Below are positions 8,271 through 14,526 of a DNA stretch of 39,521 nucleotides, piece by piece; position 1 is the stretch's first letter; the number at the start of each line of letters is the position of its first letter. This stretch comes from an uncultured Anaerolineae bacterium (GTDB taxonomy: Bacteria; Chloroflexota; Anaerolineae; Anaerolineales; Villigracilaceae), in contig CAIJPN010000136.1 of the NCBI GenBank assembly GCA_903822545.1, positions 1 to 39,521 of the forward strand. The letters are read 5' to 3'. The translations under genes and the position numbers were made by a program. The notes under the pieces were generated by a model. It was not told the origin of the DNA. It did not search any database and was given only the letters and a program-made list of their open reading frames with translations.

Positions 8271-8705
8271 TCACGATGCTTCGAGCACCAGGCGATAGGT
8301 TTTGCCGTGAATCGTGATCGTCGCGCCATCCAGGCTGGGCTGCTCAATATGGCCGTGTTCATGAAATCTCCGGCAGATTGGACATTCTGGCAACTGGAAT
8401 AGTTCCATTTTCTCCGGGGCGTGGAGTTCCAGTAGCTCAGGGTGCTCGCGCTTTACAATTTCCAGCCATGCCATCAAAACTTCGCAGGATTTGCTGCCAA
8501 GATTTTTCAACTCGCGCAGGGAATGCGAATCCGTTTCGGCGATGGTTCCCCAGAAAATGACCAGGCCGCTATAGTTCCCGGTTACAAATGCGCGCGGCCT
8601 GTTGGTAACTGCCAACGAGTTTTGCAGCAGGATGTTGATGATCCTGATATTTTGGGCTGTTCGTTCGATTGGGGGTGTGGCGTAAAGAAGGGGCAAAGTA
8701 TTCAT
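8271..8705 (-). CDS. Small RpoA C-terminal-domain-like protein with zinc motif
   Basis: 144 aa, starting at ATG 8705; the ribosome site is weak. The middle contains SHSLRELKNLGSKSCEVLMAWL. Its LKNLGxKS core matches the helix-hairpin-helix of the RNA polymerase alpha C-terminal domain (usual form IRNLGRKSLEEI). Residues 15-35 (ERTAQNIRIINILLQN) match the first helix of that fold. A spacer of about 35 residues replaces the usual short linker. After it comes ECPICRRFHEHGH, a CxxC...HxxxH set able to bind zinc. The neighbours are mobile-element genes, so a transcription or UP-element mimic acting on the host polymerase is possible but inferred. The HhH could instead bind DNA non-specifically. Confidence 0.6.
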   Translation of the reverse strand: MNTLPLLYATPPIERTAQNIRIINILLQNSLAVTNRPRAFVTGNYSGLVIFWGTIAETDSHSLRELKNLGSKSCEVLMAWLEIVKREHPELLELHAPEKMELFQLPECPICRRFHEHGHIEQPSLDGATITIHGKTYRLVLEAS

Positions 8706-8771
8706 CTGGCAATTGTACCCGCCGACTGGCTTACAAAAATGCGTATTTCCACAAAGTTGTCAAATTTTCGT

Positions 8772-8786
8772 TTTATAATGGTTCTT
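8772..8786 (+). promoter_or_regulatory. Promoter/operator copy 1 (tttataatggttctt)
   Basis: Contains a TATAAT -10-like hexamer. The identical 15-mer lies in opposite orientation at 9129-9143. The two copies face inward and drive two convergent small genes. No well-spaced -35 was found; an upstream TTGTCA is too close (11 bp). Confidence 0.5.
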
Positions 8787-8817
8787 ATTGAACCACTTTC
8801 AAGGCGTCAATCTCATC

Positions 8818-9054
8818 ATGCGGCTTATCGACCTTCACCTTCCCCCAGAAATCATCCAACAAATTTCTGCCTACGCCCAGGAAACCGGCCTGGACGAAGA
8901 ACAGGCGCTCATCGCTCTCCTGACCGTTGCGCTTGGGCAAGCATCTCCAGCGCCTTCTGCACCAGCCAAACAATCTCCTGGTTCATTGAACGGCGATTTT
9001 CCTGGGCGCGGGCCTGCACCAACTCATACAGATCATCGGGAAAGCGAACACTGA
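8818..9054 (+). CDS. Small protein with RHH-like N-terminus
   Basis: ATG 8818 is preceded by aaggcg; a TTG at 8788 is possible but less likely. The 78 residues begin MRLIDLHLPPEIIQQISAYA and continue to ALIALLTVALG. This strand-helix-helix pattern resembles small ribbon-helix-helix regulators or antitoxins. The tail is Pro/Ala-rich and probably disordered. Its last ~145 bases overlap the opposite-strand RHH gene. The tail may therefore be shaped by the other strand, and only the first ~42 residues look constrained. Confidence 0.45.
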   Translation: MRLIDLHLPPEIIQQISAYAQETGLDEEQALIALLTVALGQASPAPSAPAKQSPGSLNGDFPGRGPAPTHTDHRESEH

Positions 9055-9097
9055 GCGCCAATCGGTTTTTATCGGGGTAGAGCTTTTGACGCGGCAT
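8909..9097 (-). CDS. Arc-type ribbon-helix-helix DNA-binding protein
   Basis: 62 aa from ATG 9097, with GAAGGAACAT upstream; a GTG at 9109 is less likely. LALSVRFPDDLYELVQ is a typical RHH strand and first helix, and SMNQEIVWLVQKALEML the second helix. The N-terminus is basic (MPRQKLYPDKNR). These proteins act as dimers on short palindromic operators and often repress their own gene. The matching 15-mers upstream of this gene and of its convergent neighbour are candidate operators. No toxin was identified, so it could be a plasmid copy or transfer regulator rather than an antitoxin. Confidence 0.75.
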   Translation of the reverse strand: MPRQKLYPDKNRLALSVRFPDDLYELVQARAQENRRSMNQEIVWLVQKALEMLAQAQRSGER

Positions 9098-9128
9098 ATG
9101 TTCCTTCACAAAAGCATTACAGGTAATA

Positions 9129-9143
9129 AAGAACCATTATAAA
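9129..9143 (-). promoter_or_regulatory. Promoter/operator copy 2 (tttataatggttctt on the minus strand)
   Basis: Exact inverted copy of 8772-8786, about 30 bp upstream of the RHH gene start. Confidence 0.5.
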
Positions 9144-9213
9144 CCATCCATCATCCCCACTGCCTGGTGATGACTTCGTCATTCACCGGCGTCAACGCAA
9201 AAGGATTTCGCCC

Positions 9214-9669
9214 ATGAAACTCATCAAAGCCTTTTTCAACGTGATCGGTTTTTTCGTGAACAGCGTGATAGCTGTCATCGTGATCCTGCTCCTGGCAGCT
9301 GCCGCATACTTCCTGCCGCCCCAGTTACCACGCATTCGGATGCACTGGACAGCCTACCAGTTCATGACGGCCCTGCAAGCCGAAGATTACCCGAAGGCGT
9401 TTGACATGATGGCCCGGTTTTCGGTGGAGAAAATCGGCGAGCCAGACAAATTGCCGGAAATGCTGGGGATGACCGGCATGAAAATCGAGCGTTTTGAGCC
9501 AGCCTGGATTGAAATCCCTATGGAAACGCCCGCAGGGGAAGGCACCGCTGTCGCCTACAAAGTAGTGTTTGCAGGGAGCAAGAAAGCGCAACCTATCATG
9601 GTTGCCTTGCTGGAAGAAGATGGGGAGTGGAAAGTTTTTGCTACATCGCTCCCAACCAAAGTGAAATAA
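9214..9669 (+). CDS. Membrane-anchored NTF2-like (DUF4878-type) protein
   Basis: 151 aa from ATG 9214, with aaggatttcgccc upstream. One N-terminal membrane segment (FFVNSVIAVIVILLLAAAAYFL) anchors it. The rest is extracytoplasmic: a helix YQFMTALQAEDYPKAFDMMA, then alternating strands ending MVALLEEDGEWKVFATSLP. That is the layout of NTF2-like or DUF4878 lipoprotein domains. Similar proteins form accessory factors in conjugative systems, but no specific partner is visible. The next gene follows by 17 bp with its own good ribosome site, so the pair is probably co-transcribed. Confidence 0.6.
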   Translation: MKLIKAFFNVIGFFVNSVIAVIVILLLAAAAYFLPPQLPRIRMHWTAYQFMTALQAEDYPKAFDMMARFSVEKIGEPDKLPEMLGMTGMKIERFEPAWIEIPMETPAGEGTAVAYKVVFAGSKKAQPIMVALLEEDGEWKVFATSLPTKVK

Positions 9670-9686
9670 GGAGTGGAGATACAACT

Positions 9687-10172
9687 ATGATCATGAAAGA
9701 TATTCTTTTGCCTGTTCTCGTGGTAATCCTGGGCGACCTGTCGATCAAGGCAATTGGAAGGCTGTTCCAGCCAAAACCCGCAAGCCCCGGTGTAGAACTG
9801 ACCGAAGGACAACTGCGCTGGCAACGTTTCCTGAAAACGGCCAACCGGTGGGCAACCTGGGCGGTTGTCATCGTAGCCCTGGGAACGGTGGGGTACTACG
9901 CTATCCAGCAGCAATACTTTCCCACAGTAGAAGGGTGCATCAAAAACGGTGCTGTAGCTAAGAATGTACCGGAAGGCAATGTTGTCAGCCCGCTCACGCA
10001 AGGTTGTGGGTACTACTTCGATGCACAAACTCCAAAAGGAGACTGGTTTAGACTGAGCAGTGATAGTAAAGAAATCGACAAGACCTGGGTGGCTCGCACT
10101 TATGTTGTCCTTCGTCTCTGCAAGATGAATGCTTATGCCCCATCACTTTGGAGTTGTATCACAAGCCCCTGA
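9687..10172 (+). CDS. Membrane protein of unknown function
   Basis: Start ATG 9687 is chosen because aaggagtggag lies upstream; the frame itself opens earlier inside the previous gene. 161 aa. There are two hydrophobic segments: residues 5-20 (LLPVLVVILGDLSIKA) and about 55-75 (WATWAVVIVALGTVGYYAI). The second is followed by an external part with several cysteines (VEGCIKNG, TQGCGYYF, LRLCKMN, LWSCITSP). The cysteine-rich exterior may form disulfides. No family was recognised. A strong terminator follows immediately. Confidence 0.55.
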   Translation: MIMKDILLPVLVVILGDLSIKAIGRLFQPKPASPGVELTEGQLRWQRFLKTANRWATWAVVIVALGTVGYYAIQQQYFPTVEGCIKNGAVAKNVPEGNVVSPLTQGCGYYFDAQTPKGDWFRLSSDSKEIDKTWVARTYVVLRLCKMNAYAPSLWSCITSP

Positions 10173-10179
10173 CCGCAGA

Positions 10180-10225
10180 AACCAAAAGACTTGCCGACAT
10201 AAATTAGTCGGCAAGTCTTTTGGTT
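10180..10225. terminator. Strong 19-bp hairpin terminator
   Basis: Arms 10180-10198 (aaccaaaagacttgccgac) and 10207-10225 are perfectly complementary with an 8-nt loop. The right arm contains a tttt run. It closes the two-gene plus-strand unit. Confidence 0.8.
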
Positions 10226-10284
10226 GGCAGGGTTGCTCGTTGCCTGGAAATATCCTGGTTGCCTGCCAGCATCCCGGTTTGTTT

Positions 10285-10307
10285 GTAGCCTGCGTAAAAC
10301 AGGCTAC
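10285..10307 (-). terminator. Hairpin overlapping the end of the 49-aa gene
   Basis: Arms gtagcctg (10285-10292) and caggctac (10300-10307) form a perfect 8-bp stem that includes the stop codon at 10304-10306. It may end the long minus-strand operon. Confidence 0.4.
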
Positions 10308-10453
10308 GCAGCGGGAAATGGGCGCGCCATCTGCCGCTTTCCTTTGGGAGACAGACAGGCGATTTGCTGATAGCTTAACTCAGTCATCATTGCGCTGATT
10401 TGCTCCTGGGAAAAGTGCTTTTTTACGAAAGCTACCAGGAAAACTGTTGTCAT
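10304..10453 (-). CDS. 49-aa protein at the end of the replicon operon
   Basis: The frame starts at ATG 10453 with AGGAGGAACTC directly upstream, one of the best ribosome sites in the window. The protein begins MTTVFLVAFVKKHFSQ and continues with SAMMTELSYQQIACLS, ending in a basic tail. It starts 10 bp after the replication-relaxation gene, on the same strand. The N-terminal helix is amphipathic to hydrophobic. No family was recognised. The strong start signal and operon position argue for a real gene; size and lack of homology keep confidence moderate. Confidence 0.5.
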   Translation of the reverse strand: MTTVFLVAFVKKHFSQEQISAMMTELSYQQIACLSPKGKRQMARPFPAA

Positions 10454-10462
10454 GAGTTCCTC

Positions 10463-11971
10463 CTACCAGTATTCAGGTTTTCCCAGCCCAAGTTCGGCTG
10501 AATATTCAAACAGGCCGAAGAAGACCCAGTGCAGGGCCGTTTCGTAGTACGCGGTGTCATCATTCGTTGGGGTCTCATCGTTGTCATCCTCCATGAGCAG
10601 CCTGCCGGTCTCGATAACCACGCGAATATCAAACATTGCCCCTAAGCCGTCTTCCCAGCGACGAGTGTGCGCCACAACTTTCAGCCATCCATCTGAGCGC
10701 CAACCGTGATAGCGCAGGAATGTATTGATGACCGCCTGCATCCTGTGAATAATAGTGACCTGGTTCCAGCGCATGGTGCCTTTCCCGTAGTGCATGGCCT
10801 TCCGCAACTCATCGTACAATTTGGGGTGCATTTCCAGGTACTGTCTGAGCAAGTAAATCGAAGTTTTGGGGTAGGCAGACTGTCTGAACACTGTTTGCGA
10901 TGAGTGAAAGGATGCGGCATAGATCAGGCCGATGAGTTCAAAGAAACCAGGTTCGGGATCGCGCGATTCGTCCTCTTTGGCAGTCAACTTGAACTGCTGC
11001 CACAAGGCTTGTAGCACCGCCTTATCCTGGCTGGATGTGCCATAGGCCAGCAATTTCTCTGGCGTTTCGATGTTTTCGTCCTGCTGGGGTTCGCTGGAAT
11101 CGCCCAGACTGGTTTGCCCAAACACATCAACCCACTCAAGCTGGCCTGTGCCATCCCAATCAGGTTGATCCAGGAATTCCAACAAGGGCACAGCCAGGAG
11201 AGAAAATTTGAGTTGTTGGTCACGAAGGGACATCCGGGCTTTTCGCCAAATCCCAAGTGTCTTGTCGAATTCCTTGCCGCGCGACAGGTGTACCAGCATT
11301 CGGACTTCCCGCACGTAGGATTGCGACTCTGGCCTGCTGAAAAAATCCTGGCGGTTTCCCAGGCTTTCTACGATGCGTGGCATCGTGTGCCCGCTGGCGG
11401 CCTGTTCGACCTCGAAGATGAGCTTTTTACCACCGGAGATGGAAACCACATGATCGGGTCGCAACACACGTTTTCCATCAAAAGCCAGGGTTGCATCAGT
11501 CGTGATGTCCACGCCACATGCCTGGGCGACCAGGTGAACGTCGCTCATCGCCAGGGCGTGCAGGATGGTCAGGTCGGTGCTCAGGCTGGACGCATCGGCA
11601 TCATCATGCCCCAGGGCACGGAGCAGTCCGGCTCCCCCTTCGTCCAGCATATAAATCGCCGAAGGGCGTCCAGCATAGCCGGGGCGCGAAATAGAACGAT
11701 CCAGTTTGCGCAAGATTGGCGGGAAGCCGGAACATCTTTTGTTCCAACGCTCTACCAGGCGCTTGAGCGGCACGAATTCCAGGTTGGTGATTTTCTGCAA
11801 CTGTGTCGCGTTGACAACGCCTGTATGCCTGACCACATCCAGAGCTGTCTGCCACTGGCAATCTGGAAATCCTGTTTTCATGCAAGCCAGGAGTTCAGCA
11901 GCTTGCGCTTCATCCAGGCGAGCTGGTGGTTGTGTTGCGGGGAGACGGGTTTGTTGAGTTTGTCTGTTCAT
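10463..11971 (-). CDS. Replication-relaxation family protein
   Basis: 502 aa; ATG 11971 follows agaggtta. The N-terminal half shows a winged-helix-like region (ALDVVRHTGVVNATQLQKIT) and the stretch TDLTILHALAMSDVHL. It then has PDHVVSISGGKKLIFEVEQA, resembling the DNA-nicking or nuclease-like core of the replication-relaxation family (PF13814), found on plasmids and conjugative elements. The C-terminal ~230 residues are helical, lack a recognisable domain and end in an acidic segment (EDDNDETPTNDD). The family is thought to relax or process plasmid DNA near the origin. Its position at the end of a rep-dnaB-par operon fits that. Assignment is by motif resemblance. Confidence 0.55.
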   Translation of the reverse strand: MNRQTQQTRLPATQPPARLDEAQAAELLACMKTGFPDCQWQTALDVVRHTGVVNATQLQKITNLEFVPLKRLVERWNKRCSGFPPILRKLDRSISRPGYAGRPSAIYMLDEGGAGLLRALGHDDADASSLSTDLTILHALAMSDVHLVAQACGVDITTDATLAFDGKRVLRPDHVVSISGGKKLIFEVEQAASGHTMPRIVESLGNRQDFFSRPESQSYVREVRMLVHLSRGKEFDKTLGIWRKARMSLRDQQLKFSLLAVPLLEFLDQPDWDGTGQLEWVDVFGQTSLGDSSEPQQDENIETPEKLLAYGTSSQDKAVLQALWQQFKLTAKEDESRDPEPGFFELIGLIYAASFHSSQTVFRQSAYPKTSIYLLRQYLEMHPKLYDELRKAMHYGKGTMRWNQVTIIHRMQAVINTFLRYHGWRSDGWLKVVAHTRRWEDGLGAMFDIRVVIETGRLLMEDDNDETPTNDDTAYYETALHWVFFGLFEYSAELGLGKPEYW

Positions 11972-12033
11972 AAATAAATAACCTCTTATGTGTAGTTCAC
12001 TCTCAGTTTTAACAGGGGGGTTTTAACACCCTC

Positions 12034-12576
12034 TCAAGTCTCTCCAGTCAATGCCTTCAACCGCTTTTGTTGGGTAGCGATGATGTTGTTCTGTTGGGCG
12101 ATGTACTCTTTTTGCTCATTGATGGCGATGAGAAGATTTGTCATCTGCACTTTCAAATCGTCAATCTCATCCAACATGTCGTTTATGGGTGCGGTTTGTT
12201 CTTCGCGCATGGCACTTATTTCGCGCGCAGCTTTCGCATTTTCTTCACGGAGCCGGGCATTTTCGTTGATGATCAATTCGTGCCAGGTGTTAAATTTCTG
12301 ACCCTGACTATAGAGTTCTGCCTGGGATTGTCGCTTTTCGTTCTCCAGCGCCCTCGCAGAGTTTTTGTGCAGCTCTTTAACTTCATCGAAATGCTGGTTC
12401 AGCTTGTCAAACAGGCCCGATTTGAATGCAGCGACAACCGAATCCAGGGGTGCGCCTTGTTTAATCTCTACCAAAGCAACACGCACTCCCGGAACTTCGT
12501 GGCCTAGCATAAGTAACAATTCGTTCAACAATGCGCGTTGCGCTTGCTCATTGTCTCCCAAGATAAGGTAGGTCAT
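12034..12576 (-). CDS. Coiled-coil protein of unknown function
   Basis: 180 aa from ATG 12576, four bases after the TAA of the preceding gene (TAACAGAATG), so probably translationally coupled; there is no separate ribosome site. Residues 1-45 form a small domain (MTYLILGDNEQAQRALLNEL, LMLGHEVPGVRVALVEI). Two long heptad-rich segments follow (FDEVKELHKNSARALENEKR; then from ENARLREENAKAAREI to QKEYIAQQNNIIATQQ). No enzymatic motif was seen. It may be a structural or oligomeric partner of the partition or replication proteins encoded beside it. Confidence 0.6.
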   Translation of the reverse strand: MTYLILGDNEQAQRALLNELLLMLGHEVPGVRVALVEIKQGAPLDSVVAAFKSGLFDKLNQHFDEVKELHKNSARALENEKRQSQAELYSQGQKFNTWHELIINENARLREENAKAAREISAMREEQTAPINDMLDEIDDLKVQMTNLLIAINEQKEYIAQQNNIIATQQKRLKALTGET

Positions 12577-12580
12577 TCTG

Positions 12581-13003
12581 TTAGCGATTCTTTCGCTGGA
12601 GCTTTGTGTAATCGCATTCGGGGAGGTAAATGCGCTTATAGCCATCCCTGGCGTTTTCTGCTGCGAAATTCAAAATAGCCCCCACCGGTAGGCCCATGCC
12701 TTCCATGTGTCGCTTAAATCGCTCCACATAATTGTGAGGTGTTGGGCAATCCTGGGTTACAGCAACCGCCACCCGGCAGTCTACGACTATGTCGAACCTG
12801 CCGTATCCGATGGCGCTGTCATGGCGCACAATCACGGGCACATCTCTCGATGCGCAAATGTCAAAGTCTCGAAAGCGATCAAAAACTGCGTTTGCCAGTT
12901 GAAATTGGGTAAGGCCGGGGCGTGCTTTCATTTCTTCAAAGAGTGGGGAGTAGGCTTTCCAAATCAACCCGGTCAAATCTTCGTACAAGTACTGCGATGT
13001 CAT
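12581..13003 (-). CDS. GxxExxY-like (PD-(D/E)XK-related) protein, degenerate
   Basis: 140 aa from ATG 13003, with GGAGA 7 nt upstream. The stretch from RFDIVVDCRVAVAVTQ to HMEGMGLPVGAILNFA parallels GxxExxY proteins (PF13366), where the corresponding core reads ADIVV...VELK, then a helix, then GLxVGLLINF. The usual E-L-K catalytic triad is replaced by AVT, and the GxxExxY signature itself is absent. The nuclease is therefore probably inactive and kept, if at all, for nucleic-acid or protein binding. The stop codon is coupled to the coiled-coil gene. Resemblance is moderate. Confidence 0.45.
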   Translation of the reverse strand: MTSQYLYEDLTGLIWKAYSPLFEEMKARPGLTQFQLANAVFDRFRDFDICASRDVPVIVRHDSAIGYGRFDIVVDCRVAVAVTQDCPTPHNYVERFKRHMEGMGLPVGAILNFAAENARDGYKRIYLPECDYTKLQRKNR

Positions 13004-13033
13004 AATCATTCTCCATTCAGAACGTGGGATTTT

Positions 13034-13069
13034 TGGGAACCAGAAAATAGGCTCATTTTTTGGTTCCCA
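13034..13069. repeat. Hairpin tgggaacca / tggttccca
   Basis: Perfect 9-bp arms at 13034-13042 and 13061-13069 around an AT-rich 18-nt loop, between the ParR-like gene and the GxxExxY-like gene. It could be an attenuator or processing site in the operon. Confidence 0.45.
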
Positions 13070-13070
13070 G

Positions 13071-13304
13071 TTATTTGAGGAAATCATCAGCTGCAAAGAA
13101 CAATTCGTCATCCGAAACAAGTTCATCGGCATGGGAAATGTTCATTGCGCCGGTTCGCAAGGCAGTTTTCAGGGCAACAGCCCGCTTGCGAGGTGGCAAA
13201 CCGCCCAGGAACTCGATCAGGTCATCATCCTCGCCCACCCGCAGACGCAGGTGAACATGGAATTCCCAGGCTTTGCCTGTGGATACCGGGCGTCCGCGAG
13301 TCAT
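13071..13304 (-). CDS. Small ParR/RHH-like protein
   Basis: 77 aa. ATG 13304 overlaps the TGA of the preceding actin-like gene (TGATG), so the two are translationally coupled. A basic N-terminus (MTRGRPVSTGKAWEF) leads into HVHLRLRVGEDDDLIEFLGG and RKRAVALKTALRTGA. This strand-helix-helix order is what small centromere-binding RHH partners of plasmid actins look like. The C-terminus is acidic (DELVSDDELFFAADDFL), possibly the contact to the filament protein. The gene order, actin-like then RHH, matches ParM-ParR operons. The call depends strongly on context. Confidence 0.5.
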   Translation of the reverse strand: MTRGRPVSTGKAWEFHVHLRLRVGEDDDLIEFLGGLPPRKRAVALKTALRTGAMNISHADELVSDDELFFAADDFLK

Positions 13305-13555
13305 CACTTGCCCTTACGCGCCTGCTGGAGCAGGGTCAGGCGGTACAAACCGCGCGCAATCGCCTGGACAGGTTCATTGGGCATGAAAGCGCGGCCATTG
13401 AAGCGGTGTGGCAGGCTGTCTTTCAGCAGGATAGCTCCGCCATCCAGTACCATTGGTAGCACCTGGGATACAACTTCCAGGCCGCCAGGCGCGCCATATA
13501 GCTTGAAAGCGCCGTTTCCGGCATCAATGCCGAGGGGGGTGAAATTCTTTTTCAT
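13304..13555 (-). CDS. Short actin-like (ParM N-terminus-like) protein
   Basis: 83 aa; ATG 13555 follows aaggagtaattccagc. The N-terminus PLGIDAGNGAFKLYGAPGG resembles phosphate-binding loop 1 of actin-like plasmid segregation proteins (GIDxGNGxxK). Real ParM-type proteins are over 300 residues, so this is either a remnant with a large deletion or a distinct short protein. The remainder (LDGGAILLKDSLPHRF, EPVQAIARGLYRLTLLQ) reads smoothly and ends in a basic tail. It has a good ribosome site and is coupled to the following gene, which suggests it is still expressed. It cannot form a complete ATPase. Confidence 0.45.
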   Translation of the reverse strand: MKKNFTPLGIDAGNGAFKLYGAPGGLEVVSQVLPMVLDGGAILLKDSLPHRFNGRAFMPNEPVQAIARGLYRLTLLQQARKGK

Positions 13556-13595
13556 GCTGGAATTACTCCTTTTTACTTTTCAAAAACGGTTGAGA

Positions 13596-13617
13596 CGGCT
13601 CGATGCGGTTTGAGCCG
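13596..13617 (-). terminator. Weak terminator-like hairpin after the recombinase gene
   Basis: Arms cggctc and gagccg with a 10-nt loop. On the minus strand they are followed by tctcaaccgttttt. Confidence 0.35.
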
Positions 13618-13628
13618 GTTTGATTTGT

Positions 13629-14516
13629 TCATTCCGATAGGGTTGTCACGGCCAGTTCCAGGTCGGTTTCGCCGGGCGTGATGTAAAGCCGGGTGGTGTT
13701 CAGGCTTTCATGGCCCAGCAGTGCGGCCACTTTCTCCAGCGTTACGCCGCTATCGATCAGCGACTTGGCGAAGGTGTGACGACATACATGGCAGGTGACA
13801 TCCGGCAGGCCAGCCTGTTCGGCATAACGGGTCACAGCATTTTGGACGGAGCGGGGCTGCATCGGCTCGCCGCGCTGGCCGATGAAGAGGGCCTCACTGA
13901 CAATTTGCGGGCGGACTTCCAGCCATTGCTCCAGCATGGCGCGGGCGTCTTTGTTGAGCGGGACAACTCTTTGTTTCAGGCCCTTCCCGGCCCTCACCGT
14001 GAGCGAAGACTTCCGCTCGGTGAGAACCAGGTCGCCCACTCTCAGGTTGCAGAGTTCGGAAACTCGCAACCCGGTATTCAGGAGCAAAATCACCGAGACG
14101 GCGTCGCGCAGGCGCAACAGCCACAGGCGCGGGTAGCGCAGCCGGGCAGTTTGCAGGTCGGTGGTCACGGTTTGGATCAAGTCGCGGCGCTGCTTTTTGT
14201 CCAGCCATTTGGGGGCGAGCGAGACGGTTTCCACGCTTTTGATGCTGATGGCCGGGTTGTTGGGCATCAGGCCGGTTTGCGCAGCCCAGTTGCCAAAGGC
14301 GGCGATGGCGGCCAGTTTGCGGTTGATGGTATGGGCGGCGGTGCCGCTTTCCAGCAAGGAGGAGCGATATTCGCGCACATCGGCGGCGGTCAGGGCGGCC
14401 AGGTCTTTTTCCAGCCAGCGCGAAAGGACATTCAGGTCGTTGACATATCCGCGCACGGTGGCGGGAGAGCGATCAAGGGCGTGCAGGTGTTCGGAAAAAT
14501 CAGTAAGCTGGGTCAT
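13629..14516 (-). CDS. Tyrosine recombinase (Xer/phage-integrase family)
   Basis: 295 aa, the usual length for Xer-type recombinases. The N-terminal SAM-like core-binding domain covers about residues 1-85 (SPATVRGYVNDLNVLSRWL). The catalytic domain contains all key residues: Arg in LNTGLRVSELCNL, Lys in RAGKGLKQRVVPL, HxxR in CHVCRHTFAKSL, His in LLGHESLNTT and the nucleophile Tyr in TRLYITP. It starts 10 bp after dnaB and is co-directional with the replication genes. That position suits a plasmid dimer resolvase at least as well as an integrase. No att repeats were found next to it. Confidence 0.9.
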   Translation of the reverse strand: MTQLTDFSEHLHALDRSPATVRGYVNDLNVLSRWLEKDLAALTAADVREYRSSLLESGTAAHTINRKLAAIAAFGNWAAQTGLMPNNPAISIKSVETVSLAPKWLDKKQRRDLIQTVTTDLQTARLRYPRLWLLRLRDAVSVILLLNTGLRVSELCNLRVGDLVLTERKSSLTVRAGKGLKQRVVPLNKDARAMLEQWLEVRPQIVSEALFIGQRGEPMQPRSVQNAVTRYAEQAGLPDVTCHVCRHTFAKSLIDSGVTLEKVAALLGHESLNTTRLYITPGETDLELAVTTLSE

Positions 14517-14526
14517 GGGTTATCTC

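Noticed and set aside
13629-14516. Attachment sites flanking the tyrosine recombinase
   Set aside because: No tRNA gene and no convincing direct repeat was found around it or at the edges of the replicon region; the 85-bp repeats do not flank the whole element.
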